DNA from: Legionella maceachernii
GTDB taxonomy: Bacteria; Pseudomonadota; Gammaproteobacteria; Legionellales; Legionellaceae
Assembly: GCF_900167045.1 (NCBI RefSeq)
Contig: NZ_FUXJ01000002.1
Location: 332,528-396,527 of the forward strand
Length of the DNA: 64,000 nt
Direction: 5' to 3'
Under the pieces are notes generated by a model that saw only the letters and a list, made by a program, of their open reading frames with translations, searched no databases and had not been told where the DNA came from. Below, piece after piece: positions 44,671-55,197 of the stretch (within the stretch, counting starts at the first letter, position 1; each line of letters starts with the position of its first letter). Position numbers and translations under genes: made by a program.

Positions 44671-47649
44671 ATGTTTAAAAATTTTATTGAATTATTTGAG
44701 TCTCAAGTAAACTTGTATCCTGATAAATTAGCTATTATTTTCAAAGAAGAGCAAATTACTTACAAGGAACTAGCTGAGCGCTCAAACTGCATGGCACTAA
44801 GCATTCGCAATGAAATAAATCAATCTCAAAGTATTATACCTTTAATACTGGAGCGAAATCCAGACATTATTATCTCTATATTGGCTGTATTTAAAATGGG
44901 TTGTGCATTTTTACCCATAAGTCCTATCACACCGTGCTCAAGAATCAAATTTATTTTAAAAGATACTGATGCAGGTCTGATTGTCTCTAATCTTGATTTA
45001 GATCCTTCTATTGTCTCAAACATCACAGTGGTTAATCCATCAAAGATAGGATTCGTTAGCGGCTCGGTAAATAAGCCATTTTTAGCTAGTGATTTAGCCT
45101 ATGTTATGTATACATCGGGAACTACAGGCAATCCTAAAGGAGTTCTTGTTGAGCATCGTTCAATGATGAATTTGTTCTCTAGTCTTATTTCAGAATTACC
45201 AGTTGAAGAAAACGAAAAATTTTTAGCTTTAACCGATTACACTTTTGATATTTCGTTAATCGAACTACTTATGCCTTTATTGAAAGGGGGGACAATTTTA
45301 TTAACAGAACATGGCAGTGTTGCTGATGGTTTTAAAATTAGGCAATATCTTAAAAAAAATCACATCACATGCATGCAAGCGACACCTTTAACTTGGGAAA
45401 TATTATTGAAGCAAGGGTGGAAAAATGATGGCCAAATGAAAATATTAGTGGGTGGGGAAAAATTTAGTACGCGACTTGCTGAATCCTTAATGTATGAAAA
45501 AGGTAATGTATGGAATATGTACGGCCCAACCGAAACGAGTATGTGGTCAATGTACAACCACATAAAAGAACGTTTATTTACGGATTCAGTACCATTGGGA
45601 AAGCCGCTGCATAATACTGTTATCAAGATCTTAGATTCAAATTTAAATGAGGTAAATATTGGTGCTCAAGGTGAGCTTTATATTGGGGGAATTGGCCTTG
45701 CACGAGGGTATCTTAACAATCCAGATCTCACTGCTGAAAAATTTATTTATCACCCCGCCACAAAGATGCGACTCTATAAAACAGGCGATTTAGTTATTGC
45801 ACAAGATCAAAATACGGTTTGTTATATGGGACGCGTTGACGATCAACTAAAATTTGGAGGAATCCGAATTGAGGCAGGGGAGATAGAATCAGTTATTGAA
45901 CAAGAGCCTTTTGTAAAAAAAGCGGTGGTTAAACTGCATGAAACGGAAGGGTATTACAAATCTTTGGCTGCCTACGTTGAAATAGATGAAAAGAGTATTT
46001 TTAATGAGGGATTTCAAAAAGCCAATCTTGAAGTCTCCTGTTTTTTAAAAAATATTTATGATGAAACTTATCTACATGCTGAAGAACATGAGCATGGGTT
46101 AATAAATAACTGTGGTTGGCAAAGTTCTTTTACTGGAGAGCTTTTTAGTATTGAAGAATTAAGTGAATCCTACCAATGGATTAGAAAATTTATTCGCGGT
46201 GCAAATCTTTCACACATCTTAGAAGTAGGATGTGGCACAGGTTCATTGTTATTAGAATATATTGATGATGCTGATGATTATACTGTAGTTGAAATCTCCT
46301 CTAAAGCTATTGATTATGTTAAAAGCCGTTTAAACCAAGAACAATCTAAAAAAATTACTTTTAAAAATGAATCTGTATTAAATCTAACTGATAAACAACA
46401 ATATAGCTGCATTATTATTAATTCCGTCATTCAATATTTACCATCCGTTGATGCTTTAATGGTCAGTTTGACTAAGCTTATAGGCGCGGCACAAACGAAC
46501 GGAACAATCATAATTGGAGATGTTCGTTCATTAGAATTAATGGATGTTTTTATATTGGAAAAAATAAGAGTAAAGAGCCAAGACTCAGAGGATCTTTATT
46601 CACACTTAAGTTCTTTTTATTATAAGGCAAGAGACACAGAAATAGTTATTTCTCCTAAATTTTTTTATGCCCTTAAAAATATATTTGAAGAGATATCTCA
46701 TGTGGACATAGCTGTTAAACACGGTGATTATAAAAATGAACTGAACTATTTTAGATATGATGTGATATTGCACATTAATAAGGAGATAAATTATCAAACA
46801 CCAAACTTAGTGAGCTATAATCTTTCATTTACTGTCGAAAAACTGAGGGAACTTACGAGTTCCTCATTAGCTAATCCTATAATTATAAAGAATATTCCCA
46901 ATATCCACATGCAGGAATTTATAGTATCTATTAATAAAGATATACCCGATTACTTGCCATTTCCGTATCAATTGAGTAGCTACAGTGAGAATGAAATTAG
47001 TCAAATTAATTCATTAATCAAATTGGATTTTCCTACTCATGATAAATTTATTGTTTATGATCCTAAAGATCCTTTAAACACGCTCGGAATTCATTTATAT
47101 CCCAAAAAAAAGGGGTCTCTTATACGTCATCGTGATAAATCTATATTTAAAAAATACAGTCATTATTGCCGAGAACCTTTCAATCCATGGTTGCAGCATT
47201 ATTGTTTTGAGCGTATTAAGTCCAGAGTTAATAAAAATGTTGTATCTTGGGTGCATCCTTCAGCGTATGTATGGATAGAAAAGTGGCCATTTAGTATCAA
47301 TGGAAAGTTAGATAAGAAGAAACTTAATTTGCCTCTAAAGGCTAATGTTGATAATCAAGGAAATCTAAGTACGCTCGAACAATTAAAAATTATTTGGCAA
47401 AACATTACTGGAGATGATGCAATTGTAGAAAAAGAATTTTGGGTTCATGGTGTTTCATCATTATGCATGTATTTTTTCTTGGCAACAATCAATGAGACAT
47501 TTCCCGTAAATATCAATTACCATGAATTCCGCGACTATAACACACTAATTAAATTAGCAAATTATATTGACCAAATAGTAAAATCCTCTCCAAAAATAGA
47601 ATTTTTGAATCAAAGAATGGAAGCAACACATCAATGGATAGAAAGATGA
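44671..47649 (+). CDS. NRPS-like protein: adenylation domain interrupted by methyltransferase, plus carrier domain
   Basis: The protein has 992 residues from the ATG beginning MFKNFIELFES; a GTG twelve bases earlier is possible. The adenylation domain shows YTSGTTGNPKGVLVEH (about 146), NMYGPTETS, ELYIGGIGLARGY and GRVDDQLKFGGIRIE (A8). Instead of continuing, the chain enters a methyltransferase domain with the SAM motif LEVGCGTGSLLLEY (about 517); the last adenylation motif NGKLDKKKL (A10) comes only near 876. A carrier-like domain follows, with the candidate phosphopantetheine Ser at 930 (HGVSSLC). There is no condensation or thioesterase domain. It should activate and N- or S-methylate one amino acid. 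It overlaps the next kinase gene by 16 bases. Confidence 0.82.
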   Translation: MFKNFIELFESQVNLYPDKLAIIFKEEQITYKELAERSNCMALSIRNEINQSQSIIPLILERNPDIIISILAVFKMGCAFLPISPITPCSRIKFILKDTDAGLIVSNLDLDPSIVSNITVVNPSKIGFVSGSVNKPFLASDLAYVMYTSGTTGNPKGVLVEHRSMMNLFSSLISELPVEENEKFLALTDYTFDISLIELLMPLLKGGTILLTEHGSVADGFKIRQYLKKNHITCMQATPLTWEILLKQGWKNDGQMKILVGGEKFSTRLAESLMYEKGNVWNMYGPTETSMWSMYNHIKERLFTDSVPLGKPLHNTVIKILDSNLNEVNIGAQGELYIGGIGLARGYLNNPDLTAEKFIYHPATKMRLYKTGDLVIAQDQNTVCYMGRVDDQLKFGGIRIEAGEIESVIEQEPFVKKAVVKLHETEGYYKSLAAYVEIDEKSIFNEGFQKANLEVSCFLKNIYDETYLHAEEHEHGLINNCGWQSSFTGELFSIEELSESYQWIRKFIRGANLSHILEVGCGTGSLLLEYIDDADDYTVVEISSKAIDYVKSRLNQEQSKKITFKNESVLNLTDKQQYSCIIINSVIQYLPSVDALMVSLTKLIGAAQTNGTIIIGDVRSLELMDVFILEKIRVKSQDSEDLYSHLSSFYYKARDTEIVISPKFFYALKNIFEEISHVDIAVKHGDYKNELNYFRYDVILHINKEINYQTPNLVSYNLSFTVEKLRELTSSSLANPIIIKNIPNIHMQEFIVSINKDIPDYLPFPYQLSSYSENEISQINSLIKLDFPTHDKFIVYDPKDPLNTLGIHLYPKKKGSLIRHRDKSIFKKYSHYCREPFNPWLQHYCFERIKSRVNKNVVSWVHPSAYVWIEKWPFSINGKLDKKKLNLPLKANVDNQGNLSTLEQLKIIWQNITGDDAIVEKEFWVHGVSSLCMYFFLATINETFPVNINYHEFRDYNTLIKLANYIDQIVKSSPKIEFLNQRMEATHQWIER

Positions 47650-50147
47650 AGAAAGTAATAGCGATGAAAAAAGGAGTTTTTCAGGCAAACCATAAGAAAT
47701 CGTCATTGCAAAAAAACGGTTTATTGTTTAATTCTAGTAGAAATGAAATTGAAATTGCTGCTTTATTACTAACCGATGATTTTAAAATTTATGATGCAAA
47801 TCTTTGTGGAATTAACTCGCTCTTTAACAAAAAAAAGAGCAGCCTTATAGGGCAATCTTTCATTGATTTATTAGATGTACAACAAATGGATATCCAGGCA
47901 TTGCTTAAAGCTTTTAAAAAAAGTCGTAAGTCTAGATTTCAATCTATAAAATTAGAACATCCTATCTTAAAAAAATGGTATTGCATTATAATAACTGCGC
48001 TCGATGATTTTTCGTTAGTATCCTTTGCAGTGACGTTGATCACAACTAATTATTCATATCAAGCTCTTCAAACTTATATAAACGCCATCATTAATAACTT
48101 GCCAGGTGCAGTTTATTGGAAGGATCTAGAAGGTCATTATATGGGATGTAATAAATTCGTGGCGCAAATGGCAGGTTATGAAAATCCAGAGCAAATGATA
48201 GGCAAAACTGACTACGATTTTTGTTGGAGTGAATTTGCTGATGATTGGCGACTATTAGATAATAAAGTAGTTAAGGAAAATTCTACTATTGCAAGAGAAG
48301 AAATGGTGAAATTAGCAAATGGAAATGTTCGCACTGAATTAACTTTTAAAAGTCCTTTAAAAAATGAACATAATGAAATTGTCGGTATTATAGGTACTTC
48401 ACTAGATATTACTGAGCGAAAAGAAATGGAAGCAGCGCTTCATGAATCGCAGCTTGCTGCAGAAAGTGCGAATATTGTCAAAACAAATTTCATCCAAAAC
48501 ATGCAGCATGATATTAGAACGCCAGCATCGAGCATCTGGGCTGTTTTAGAAGATTTGGTTGAAAATAATAAGACACCCGATCGAGAATTATTAGTTCTAT
48601 TAAGAAATAGTGCAAAACAACTATTTGCAATTTGTAATGAAGTTATTGATTTTGATCGCATAGAGCGAGGAGATATACCCTTATTATCTAAAAGAATTAA
48701 CATTCGTGATATTGTATCTAACGTCATAGAGCTAAATCAGACTGCTGCGTATGATCGTGGTTTAAAATTATCGTTTGAAATTGATGTTAATGTACCACAA
48801 GTGGTTAAAGGTGATGAACATCGGTTAAGCCGTATCCTCCTGAATTTAATAGGAAATGCACTTAAATTTACTCCGAAAGGCTCTATCAATCTTTCAGTAC
48901 ATATGATTAAAGAAAATAAAAAAAATTATATTATCCAGTTTAAATTACAGGATACGGGCATTGGTATACCTCCACAAAATCAAGAAACTGTTTACGAAAA
49001 ATTTAATCGCTTAAATCCAGCAAATCGAGGCACTTATAAAGGCTCTGGACTTGGGCTTCGCATTGTTAAAAAGTATGTTGATGATATGGAGGGAGAAATT
49101 AATTTAGAAAGTCAACCGAATAAAGGTACTACTTTTTTTATTGATATCCCTTTTGAAAAAGCATTGGTAGATAAGTTATATGGCCAAGGGACACCGGCTT
49201 ATAAATGGAATGAACTGATAAAAGAGGAAAATAAATTAGCTTCTGATAAAAAAGTATCCAATCTATCTCCACCTACTTTATCTAATGAAAGCGATTATAA
49301 GGTGCTATTAATCGAGGATAATCCATTAGCTCTAGCTGGTGCTCAACAACTTTTAAAACAAGCACAGTGCAATGTCACGGCGGCAGTTGATGTTAAAAGT
49401 TCTTTAGAGGTTCTTAATTCTACTAAATTTGATTTTATCATTTCTGATATAGGATTACCTGATGGCACAGGAATAGACATTATTAAACAAATAAAAAAAG
49501 ACAAAAATGCGCTTAATTTTTCTTCCCCTTTTTTCGCTTTAACGGCCAATGCTGATAAGGTTACTATTGAAAAAGGGGAAGAGGCGGGATTTATCCACGT
49601 TATATCAAAACCATTACGAAAAGATATTATATACTCGTTAATTGATGAACTTTGTACAGATAAAAAAATCAGTGTTCCGTCTATTACGCGTGGAAAACAC
49701 GAATCCCAGTTACTTAGAAAAGAACTGCCTGTACAGAAGCAATCAAAGTTACATGGATTAGATTTACCTGAAACAGAAGAGGAATTATTTAAATTAGAGC
49801 TTTATCCAATACTCGATGTCGAAGAGGCAATAAAAAGCTTGGGTAGCAAAGAATTATTATTAGAATTATTAAAAGAAATGGTCGTGATTATTCCCAAAGA
49901 TAAAAAAGAGATGGAAGAGGTCTATTCTACTAATCATGATTGGCAACGTATTGAAGAACTAGCTCATAAGGCAAAAGGTGGGGCCGCTTATTGTGGTACT
50001 CTTCGCATGAGATTTGCGTGTCAGTATTTGGAGCGATATCGCAAAGCAGGTTACTCGAAATTATTAGAAAAATTATATCAACAACTACTTAAAGTCTTGG
50101 ACGAAACCAAATTATACTTGGAGGATTGGCTTAAGAAACAAAATTAA
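47634..50147 (+). CDS. PAS hybrid histidine kinase with HPt
   Basis: The protein has 837 residues and begins inside the end of the NRPS gene. Met5 and Met11 are alternative starts. A degenerate PAS-like region (35-140) is followed by a PAS domain (about 145-270) with GAVYWKDLEGHYMGCNKF and the ITERKEME exit. Then come HisKA (H292, MQHDIRTPASS), HATPase (NLIGNALKF, DTGIGIP, GSGLGLRIVKKYV), a receiver with D605 (ISDIGLPDG) and an HPt with H778 (AHKAKGGAAYCG). It is a BarA/ArcB-type phosphorelay in one chain. Overlap with the NRPS gene suggests that the kinase responds to, or is made together with, the NRPS product; that is inference. Confidence 0.88.
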   Translation: MDRKMKKVIAMKKGVFQANHKKSSLQKNGLLFNSSRNEIEIAALLLTDDFKIYDANLCGINSLFNKKKSSLIGQSFIDLLDVQQMDIQALLKAFKKSRKSRFQSIKLEHPILKKWYCIIITALDDFSLVSFAVTLITTNYSYQALQTYINAIINNLPGAVYWKDLEGHYMGCNKFVAQMAGYENPEQMIGKTDYDFCWSEFADDWRLLDNKVVKENSTIAREEMVKLANGNVRTELTFKSPLKNEHNEIVGIIGTSLDITERKEMEAALHESQLAAESANIVKTNFIQNMQHDIRTPASSIWAVLEDLVENNKTPDRELLVLLRNSAKQLFAICNEVIDFDRIERGDIPLLSKRINIRDIVSNVIELNQTAAYDRGLKLSFEIDVNVPQVVKGDEHRLSRILLNLIGNALKFTPKGSINLSVHMIKENKKNYIIQFKLQDTGIGIPPQNQETVYEKFNRLNPANRGTYKGSGLGLRIVKKYVDDMEGEINLESQPNKGTTFFIDIPFEKALVDKLYGQGTPAYKWNELIKEENKLASDKKVSNLSPPTLSNESDYKVLLIEDNPLALAGAQQLLKQAQCNVTAAVDVKSSLEVLNSTKFDFIISDIGLPDGTGIDIIKQIKKDKNALNFSSPFFALTANADKVTIEKGEEAGFIHVISKPLRKDIIYSLIDELCTDKKISVPSITRGKHESQLLRKELPVQKQSKLHGLDLPETEEELFKLELYPILDVEEAIKSLGSKELLLELLKEMVVIIPKDKKEMEEVYSTNHDWQRIEELAHKAKGGAAYCGTLRMRFACQYLERYRKAGYSKLLEKLYQQLLKVLDETKLYLEDWLKKQN

Positions 50148-50148
50148 A

Positions 50149-51288
50149 TTATAATTTATAAGTAAATTGGACTACTGCAGCTTGAATGTTAGCAGATATT
50201 TTCCCTCTATCTCCCCCGCTATTAATTTTAGCATTAGAAATAAATGTTCCATAACTGTAAAGCAACTGAGCTGAAAGATTATTTTGTAATGCTATATCAA
50301 GTCCTGCTGAAATAGAACCATAAGGAGATAAAGGATAGCCTATTGCGTTAGTGAAAGTAGGCGCTGCATTTGTTTCGTAAATAATAGAGCCCAGTAAAGC
50401 TACCTTATCACTAGTGGTATAACGAGTGTTTATTTGAAATGACCAAGGATTACGCCATTTTGTGGGTATAATCCTAGTACCGGTTGTGGTATTTATTAAG
50501 TAAAGATTTTGTTCAATAGACCAGCCTGACCAATATATCTTACTTTCTGTAAACCACTTATCATTAATCCAATGCTGGATACCAATACTGGCTACGGCTG
50601 CCTCTGTTACATTCATAGAAAAATTATGAATTATTAAATTGTTAAGAGAGCTTGTACCGTTAGCAAAAGTATTGACGTCAGTGTACACAACCATAGTTAA
50701 AAAATTACGAGAGTTAATTTTATAAAAAAGACCTATATCACCTGTATAATTTACCCCCTTTATCTTATTGATTTGATTGCCTCTATTAGGGATAAGCGAG
50801 TCTATTTCACCTAGCTTATTGTATTCGAGATTAAAACCCATTCCTAAGGCCAAATTATTACTAAATTTATAACTCGCTTGGATACCGGCGCGGTAATATA
50901 GAAAGTATGTTTCAGTAGAGCTTTCTGCAACAATTGAATTTAATGGCCATTTTAAATGCCCATAGGCACTAGGAGTTAAATTTGCCCCGAACACGAATCG
51001 GTCTGTAAAGCGATAAGCAGTCAATAAATAGGGAAGTAAATTGTGTGCCTTACTGCGCACACTGCCAGAACCTAAGGGTGTAATTCCATTAAATGTAAAT
51101 TGGGGAACAGTGAATATATTTCCAGCTAATAGTTGCATTTGCTTAATTTGGCTAAGCTCTGCGGGGTTTTGGTAAAAATTTCCATTTAATATTTGATCGA
51201 CAGCAGCATAGGCTTTTTTCTCAAGAAATGTCAGATTTATGATTATTAAAATAATTATTATTGTCTGTTTTAAATAGTTTTTATTCAT
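50149..51288 (-). CDS. FadL-like outer-membrane transport protein (copy 2)
   Basis: The protein has 379 residues from the ATG that gives a proper signal peptide (MNKNYLKQTIIIILIIINLT, cleaved after AYA); the open frame reaches twelve codons further. The mature protein starts VDQILNGNFYQNPAELS with the FadL-family NPA motif, then beta-strand pattern with TPSAYGHLKW, YTGDIGLFYK and SGWSIEQN, ending VQFTYKL. It is a paralogue of the gene at 41,147, co-linear throughout. It converges on the kinase gene with a single base between the two stops, and no terminator is visible. Confidence 0.8.
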   Translation of the reverse strand: MNKNYLKQTIIIILIIINLTFLEKKAYAAVDQILNGNFYQNPAELSQIKQMQLLAGNIFTVPQFTFNGITPLGSGSVRSKAHNLLPYLLTAYRFTDRFVFGANLTPSAYGHLKWPLNSIVAESSTETYFLYYRAGIQASYKFSNNLALGMGFNLEYNKLGEIDSLIPNRGNQINKIKGVNYTGDIGLFYKINSRNFLTMVVYTDVNTFANGTSSLNNLIIHNFSMNVTEAAVASIGIQHWINDKWFTESKIYWSGWSIEQNLYLINTTTGTRIIPTKWRNPWSFQINTRYTTSDKVALLGSIIYETNAAPTFTNAIGYPLSPYGSISAGLDIALQNNLSAQLLYSYGTFISNAKINSGGDRGKISANIQAAVVQFTYKL

Positions 51289-51480
51289 TAAAATCGAACA
51301 TTTTAAAATTCTAAGGTTACTCAATCATAAAAATAGAGTTATTGTCAAATCTCAGAATGTAAAAATGTTTACATTACTAATAAAGGAATTATCCCTATTA
51401 ACGAATTAAAATTACCATAAAGCAACTTTAAATTGTCCATTATCAGTTAGCCATTGAATTTTTATGAGGCAGGCAATTAA

Positions 51481-51745
51481 TCACCCCAAAGCGACACTCT
51501 GATCCTTCCTCAAAAACCGGACACCAACATTTGCAGCCATTCCAAACTCATTAGGTGTTTGAAATCCTAAAATTGAATGGATGCGGTTACGATTGTAAAA
51601 CACCTCAATATAATCAAACAGAGCCAATTGAACGTCTTTTTTTGTTTTAAAGAATTGCCATAAAAAGTATGATAAAAGCTTTTCATAGCAACGTTTAACA
51701 GTTGCCAGAACCACTCATGGAGCAAACACGCGCTTTCCCATGATA
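51481..51745 (-). pseudogene. IS3-family transposase C-terminal fragment
   Basis: The last 45 codons are clear OrfB: FKTKKDVQLALFDYIEVFYN, then RNRIHSILGFQTPNEF. Upstream, MSGSGNC and YEKLLSYFLW are frame-disrupted relics of the MSxxGNCYDNAxxESF region. The rest of the element is missing. The stretch from here to 52,026 has no gene. Confidence 0.85.
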
Positions 51746-52026
51746 TTTTCTCTGCTTATGCAGCGCCTCCTGTAAGGTATCTCATTGCTTTTATTTATTG
51801 CGGTGAGTGAAATTTTCTCAACATATTTAATTTTTTTTGAGAGCTGAGCATTGTTGGGTATTTAAAAACGTCTCTACTGAGAAGAAAGCCCGTATTTTTT
51901 TCAGCACTACTAACCAGTTATTCAAGGCATATGCGATTGGTTACTTAGTCAAAGCTCAAAATTATTAGATCACCCTATTTCGGGTAAGTTATAATTGATC
52001 CAGAATTTTAGCTACAAGGACTGTAA

Positions 52027-54702
52027 ATGGGAAAGTTAAATACCTCAAAAGCTTCTTTAATTCTTGAGCTAGAACATATCATGGCATCTATACCTGGATG
52101 TATCTATTGGAAAAATAAAAAAGGGCAATATTTAGGATGTAATGATGCTACAGTAGACCTTCTAGGGATTCCTAAAGAGGATATAATTGGTCATGATGAT
52201 TTTTTTCTTGCCGAAAAACTAGGATGGTCAGAATCTGTAGTCAATGCTATTCAAAAAATTGATGAAAAAGTAATAAATACAGGTACTCCTATCTTGGATA
52301 TTGAAGAAGCCCCTTTTTCAGACAGATATGGCAATATAATCCAGCAAATTACCAGCAAGGCTCCTCTTCGCGATACCAAAGGCAACATTATTGGTTTAAT
52401 AGGAAATTCGATCAATATTTGCCAACGTAAAAAAACTGAAGACGAATTGTTTCAAGCGATGAAAAACAGCGAAATAGCAAATGAAAGAAAGTTATCAAAT
52501 TTAGCAAATCTTCATAAAGAATTAGTTGGCCATATTATCATTCATAACAGCGTAGAAGAGTACGCTGAATCGATTCGATATTATTTGGAAAGTATTATCG
52601 CTTGTATGCCTGGCAACGTTTACTGGATGGATACTAATTCAGTTTATTTGGGCTGCAATGATAATGTGGCAAAAATGCTAGGCATATCAAGAAAAGAGAT
52701 TGTAGGAAAAAACTATGAAGACATGGCTGCCCTAGTTAATTGGAGTCAAGGTCAAGGTGAAGCTTTTAGGGAGGCTGATAAAGAAGTTATTGCTACAGGG
52801 AAGCCAAAATTAAATATTGAAGAACCTCCTATTCAGGATACACAAGGAAATGTAATTTACTTTTTAACGAGCAGAGTACCTATAAAAAATAAATTTAATG
52901 AAGTTATTGGTGTAGTGGGAGTCTCAATCGATATTACTGAACGTAAAAAAATGGAAGAAGAACTTCGGCAAGCAGGAATAGCTAAAAAAGCAGCTGAAAT
53001 AGCCAGTAAAACCAAATCAGAATTTATTGCGAATATGAGCCATGATATTCGAGTACCCATAACAGGTATTTTGGGATTAATTCAAGAGCTGATAAATTTT
53101 GCTGATGATACTAGTGTCATTTTACCACAAATATCATCAATCAAATCGACAGAAACTATAGAAAAATACCAATTTTTACTCAATCAACTTATTGAAAAAG
53201 TACAAGAAGATGGTCAGTTATTAATTGGAGCAACGGACGAGTTACTGCAATTGCTGAATGAGATTTTAGAAACCATGCGTTTGGACTCTGGAAAAATTCA
53301 TGAGGAAGACGAAGCGTTTAATTTACAGGAATTGCTAGAGCACAATATCGAGCTTAACCTGCCTGTGGCACACCATAAAAAATTGAAGTTAACTTGCGAA
53401 ATTGAGGACGGTATCCCCACTTACTTTAGAGGGATACGTCATTATCTTGACCGCACGTTGCTGAATTTGCTGAGTAATGCCTTAAAATTCACAAAGGAAG
53501 GTTTTATTAGGCTTAAAGTGGAAATGTTGGGTAAAAATCGTTCGGCTTATTATCCTGGCGATAAGGTTAAGTTAAAAATTATAGTGGAAGATAGTGGTGT
53601 GGGAATACCAAAAGATAAATTTGACACCATATTCGAGCATTTTTCTCGTCTAACCCCTGCTTATCAGGGAATATATAAAGGAGCAGGTTTAGGCCTGTAT
53701 ACAGTGAAGCGTTATATTGAAGCGATGAAAGCAACCATTAAAGTTAAGAGTCAAGTCGGTAAGGGAACTTCTTTTATCATTACTCTGCCGGTTATTGTTT
53801 CAGATCACTCAGACAGAGAAAAAATGCGTTATCGCCCTCCTAAAATGCAAAAAACGCATATCATACAAAACATTTCTCCCTCGAAAACTCAAAAAGTAAA
53901 AGAGTCCATAAACTCTGATACGGCTATGAAGATTTTAATTGTAGAAGATAACAAGCTTGCGGCCAGAGCCGCGACATCAGTCATCAACAGTTTATACAGA
54001 CATTGTACTTGCGATACTGCGGCAGATGGCAGGGAAGCAATAGAGAGGGTCAAAAAGAATCGGTATGATTTAATTTTTATGGATATTGGTTTAGCAGAGG
54101 GTGAGGATGGCATTGAAGTGACTAAACAAATTCGTGCCTTAGATAATCATTATGCTAAACAGGTGCCAATTGTGGCACTGACTGGGCATGCAAATACCCC
54201 TGAAATGAGAAAAGAAATGTTAGCTGCTGGCATGCTAGATGTCTTCGCTAAACCTTTGACAGCTGCTCTGTTAGAGCCCCTTATGCAGCAACATATTTTT
54301 AAATATGAGGAAGAAGAATCTCTTAGCACCGAGCCTGCTCTAAGCGATCCCCAAAAACCAACGCAATTGATTGATAGGGCTAAATCCTTAGAGCAATGTT
54401 CCGGAGATGAAGCACTTTTATGCGAGCTATTATCAGAATTATCTCTTGATTTAAAAATGTTTAAGGAAAAAATGGACGAATATTACATAAATCATGATGT
54501 GATTGCACTTCGCAAAGAATTACATCGTGTTCGTGGTGGTGTCGTTTATCTTACTTTGCCTCAACTTGATAATGCGCTTTCTTTATTTCACGAAGCAGTA
54601 AAAGCAGAACCTCAGAATCCTGAGCAATTGCGGCAGTTATACACCCAATTGCAGCAGGTATTGGAGGCGTTTTGGGAATATGTGGAAAGAATGGGCCTTT
54701 AA
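52027..54702 (+). CDS. Double-PAS hybrid histidine kinase with HPt
   Basis: The protein has 891 residues. Two PAS domains (about 15-145 and 190-315) carry GCIYWKNKKGQYLGCND and GNVYWMDTNSVYLGCND. Next are HisKA (H339, NMSHDIRVPITG), HATPase (NLLSNALKF, DSGVGIP, GAGLGLYTVKRYI), a receiver (D686, IFMDIGLAEG) and an HPt (H833, ELHRVRGGVVYL). It has no membrane segment, so it should sense a cytoplasmic or diffusible signal. AAGGA lies before the ATG. The HisKA insert (about 360-400) is longer than usual. Confidence 0.88.
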   Translation: MGKLNTSKASLILELEHIMASIPGCIYWKNKKGQYLGCNDATVDLLGIPKEDIIGHDDFFLAEKLGWSESVVNAIQKIDEKVINTGTPILDIEEAPFSDRYGNIIQQITSKAPLRDTKGNIIGLIGNSINICQRKKTEDELFQAMKNSEIANERKLSNLANLHKELVGHIIIHNSVEEYAESIRYYLESIIACMPGNVYWMDTNSVYLGCNDNVAKMLGISRKEIVGKNYEDMAALVNWSQGQGEAFREADKEVIATGKPKLNIEEPPIQDTQGNVIYFLTSRVPIKNKFNEVIGVVGVSIDITERKKMEEELRQAGIAKKAAEIASKTKSEFIANMSHDIRVPITGILGLIQELINFADDTSVILPQISSIKSTETIEKYQFLLNQLIEKVQEDGQLLIGATDELLQLLNEILETMRLDSGKIHEEDEAFNLQELLEHNIELNLPVAHHKKLKLTCEIEDGIPTYFRGIRHYLDRTLLNLLSNALKFTKEGFIRLKVEMLGKNRSAYYPGDKVKLKIIVEDSGVGIPKDKFDTIFEHFSRLTPAYQGIYKGAGLGLYTVKRYIEAMKATIKVKSQVGKGTSFIITLPVIVSDHSDREKMRYRPPKMQKTHIIQNISPSKTQKVKESINSDTAMKILIVEDNKLAARAATSVINSLYRHCTCDTAADGREAIERVKKNRYDLIFMDIGLAEGEDGIEVTKQIRALDNHYAKQVPIVALTGHANTPEMRKEMLAAGMLDVFAKPLTAALLEPLMQQHIFKYEEEESLSTEPALSDPQKPTQLIDRAKSLEQCSGDEALLCELLSELSLDLKMFKEKMDEYYINHDVIALRKELHRVRGGVVYLTLPQLDNALSLFHEAVKAEPQNPEQLRQLYTQLQQVLEAFWEYVERMGL

Positions 54703-55197
54703 TTGACTGATCTTCCGGTTACCAGAATTACTGTATATTCAGCTGGATTACCTCATTTGTTTCGGCAACACTCGATCATCGAATTCGGATTTATCGGATG
54801 TTACTCCATATTTTGCTTCAATGGAGGTAGTAAACGCGGTTTGATACCGACTGGAATTATGTTTAACCATCGGGGTTGGCGATAAGGAGTTGGCTTTTTA
54901 TTGTGTTAAACATAAACAAATAATACTACAGTCTTGGATCATTTGATTCACATTGGAGGGAGAAATTTTTTCAGCGGAAAAAATGAGATCGCAATCACAA
55001 GATCTATAGGTTTCGCCAGAATTGCACTGACTCTTCATTTGTGTTTTTCTCAGGCTAATTATGGAAATCAAGCGTTTTAAGCAAATGATACTAAATGAAC
55101 CTATTTGCAAGGATGCTGTTTTTATAAGGTGTTAGAGTAGAATGACCTTTAATTGAAATTTGTACCAGTAATCAGCGATTAATATTAAGGTAGACAC
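54703..55197. other. Intergenic region, no gene seen
   Basis: About 495 bases. Open frames at 54,703-54,885 (plus) and 54,898-55,110 (minus, cysteine-rich) have no good ribosome site and are not accepted. The promoter of the next gene probably lies after 55,100. Confidence 0.4.

Noticed and set aside
54898..55110. Cysteine-rich open frame on the minus strand, possibly a small secreted protein
   Set aside because: No signal peptide and only a weak ribosome site for the internal ATG; chance is as likely.
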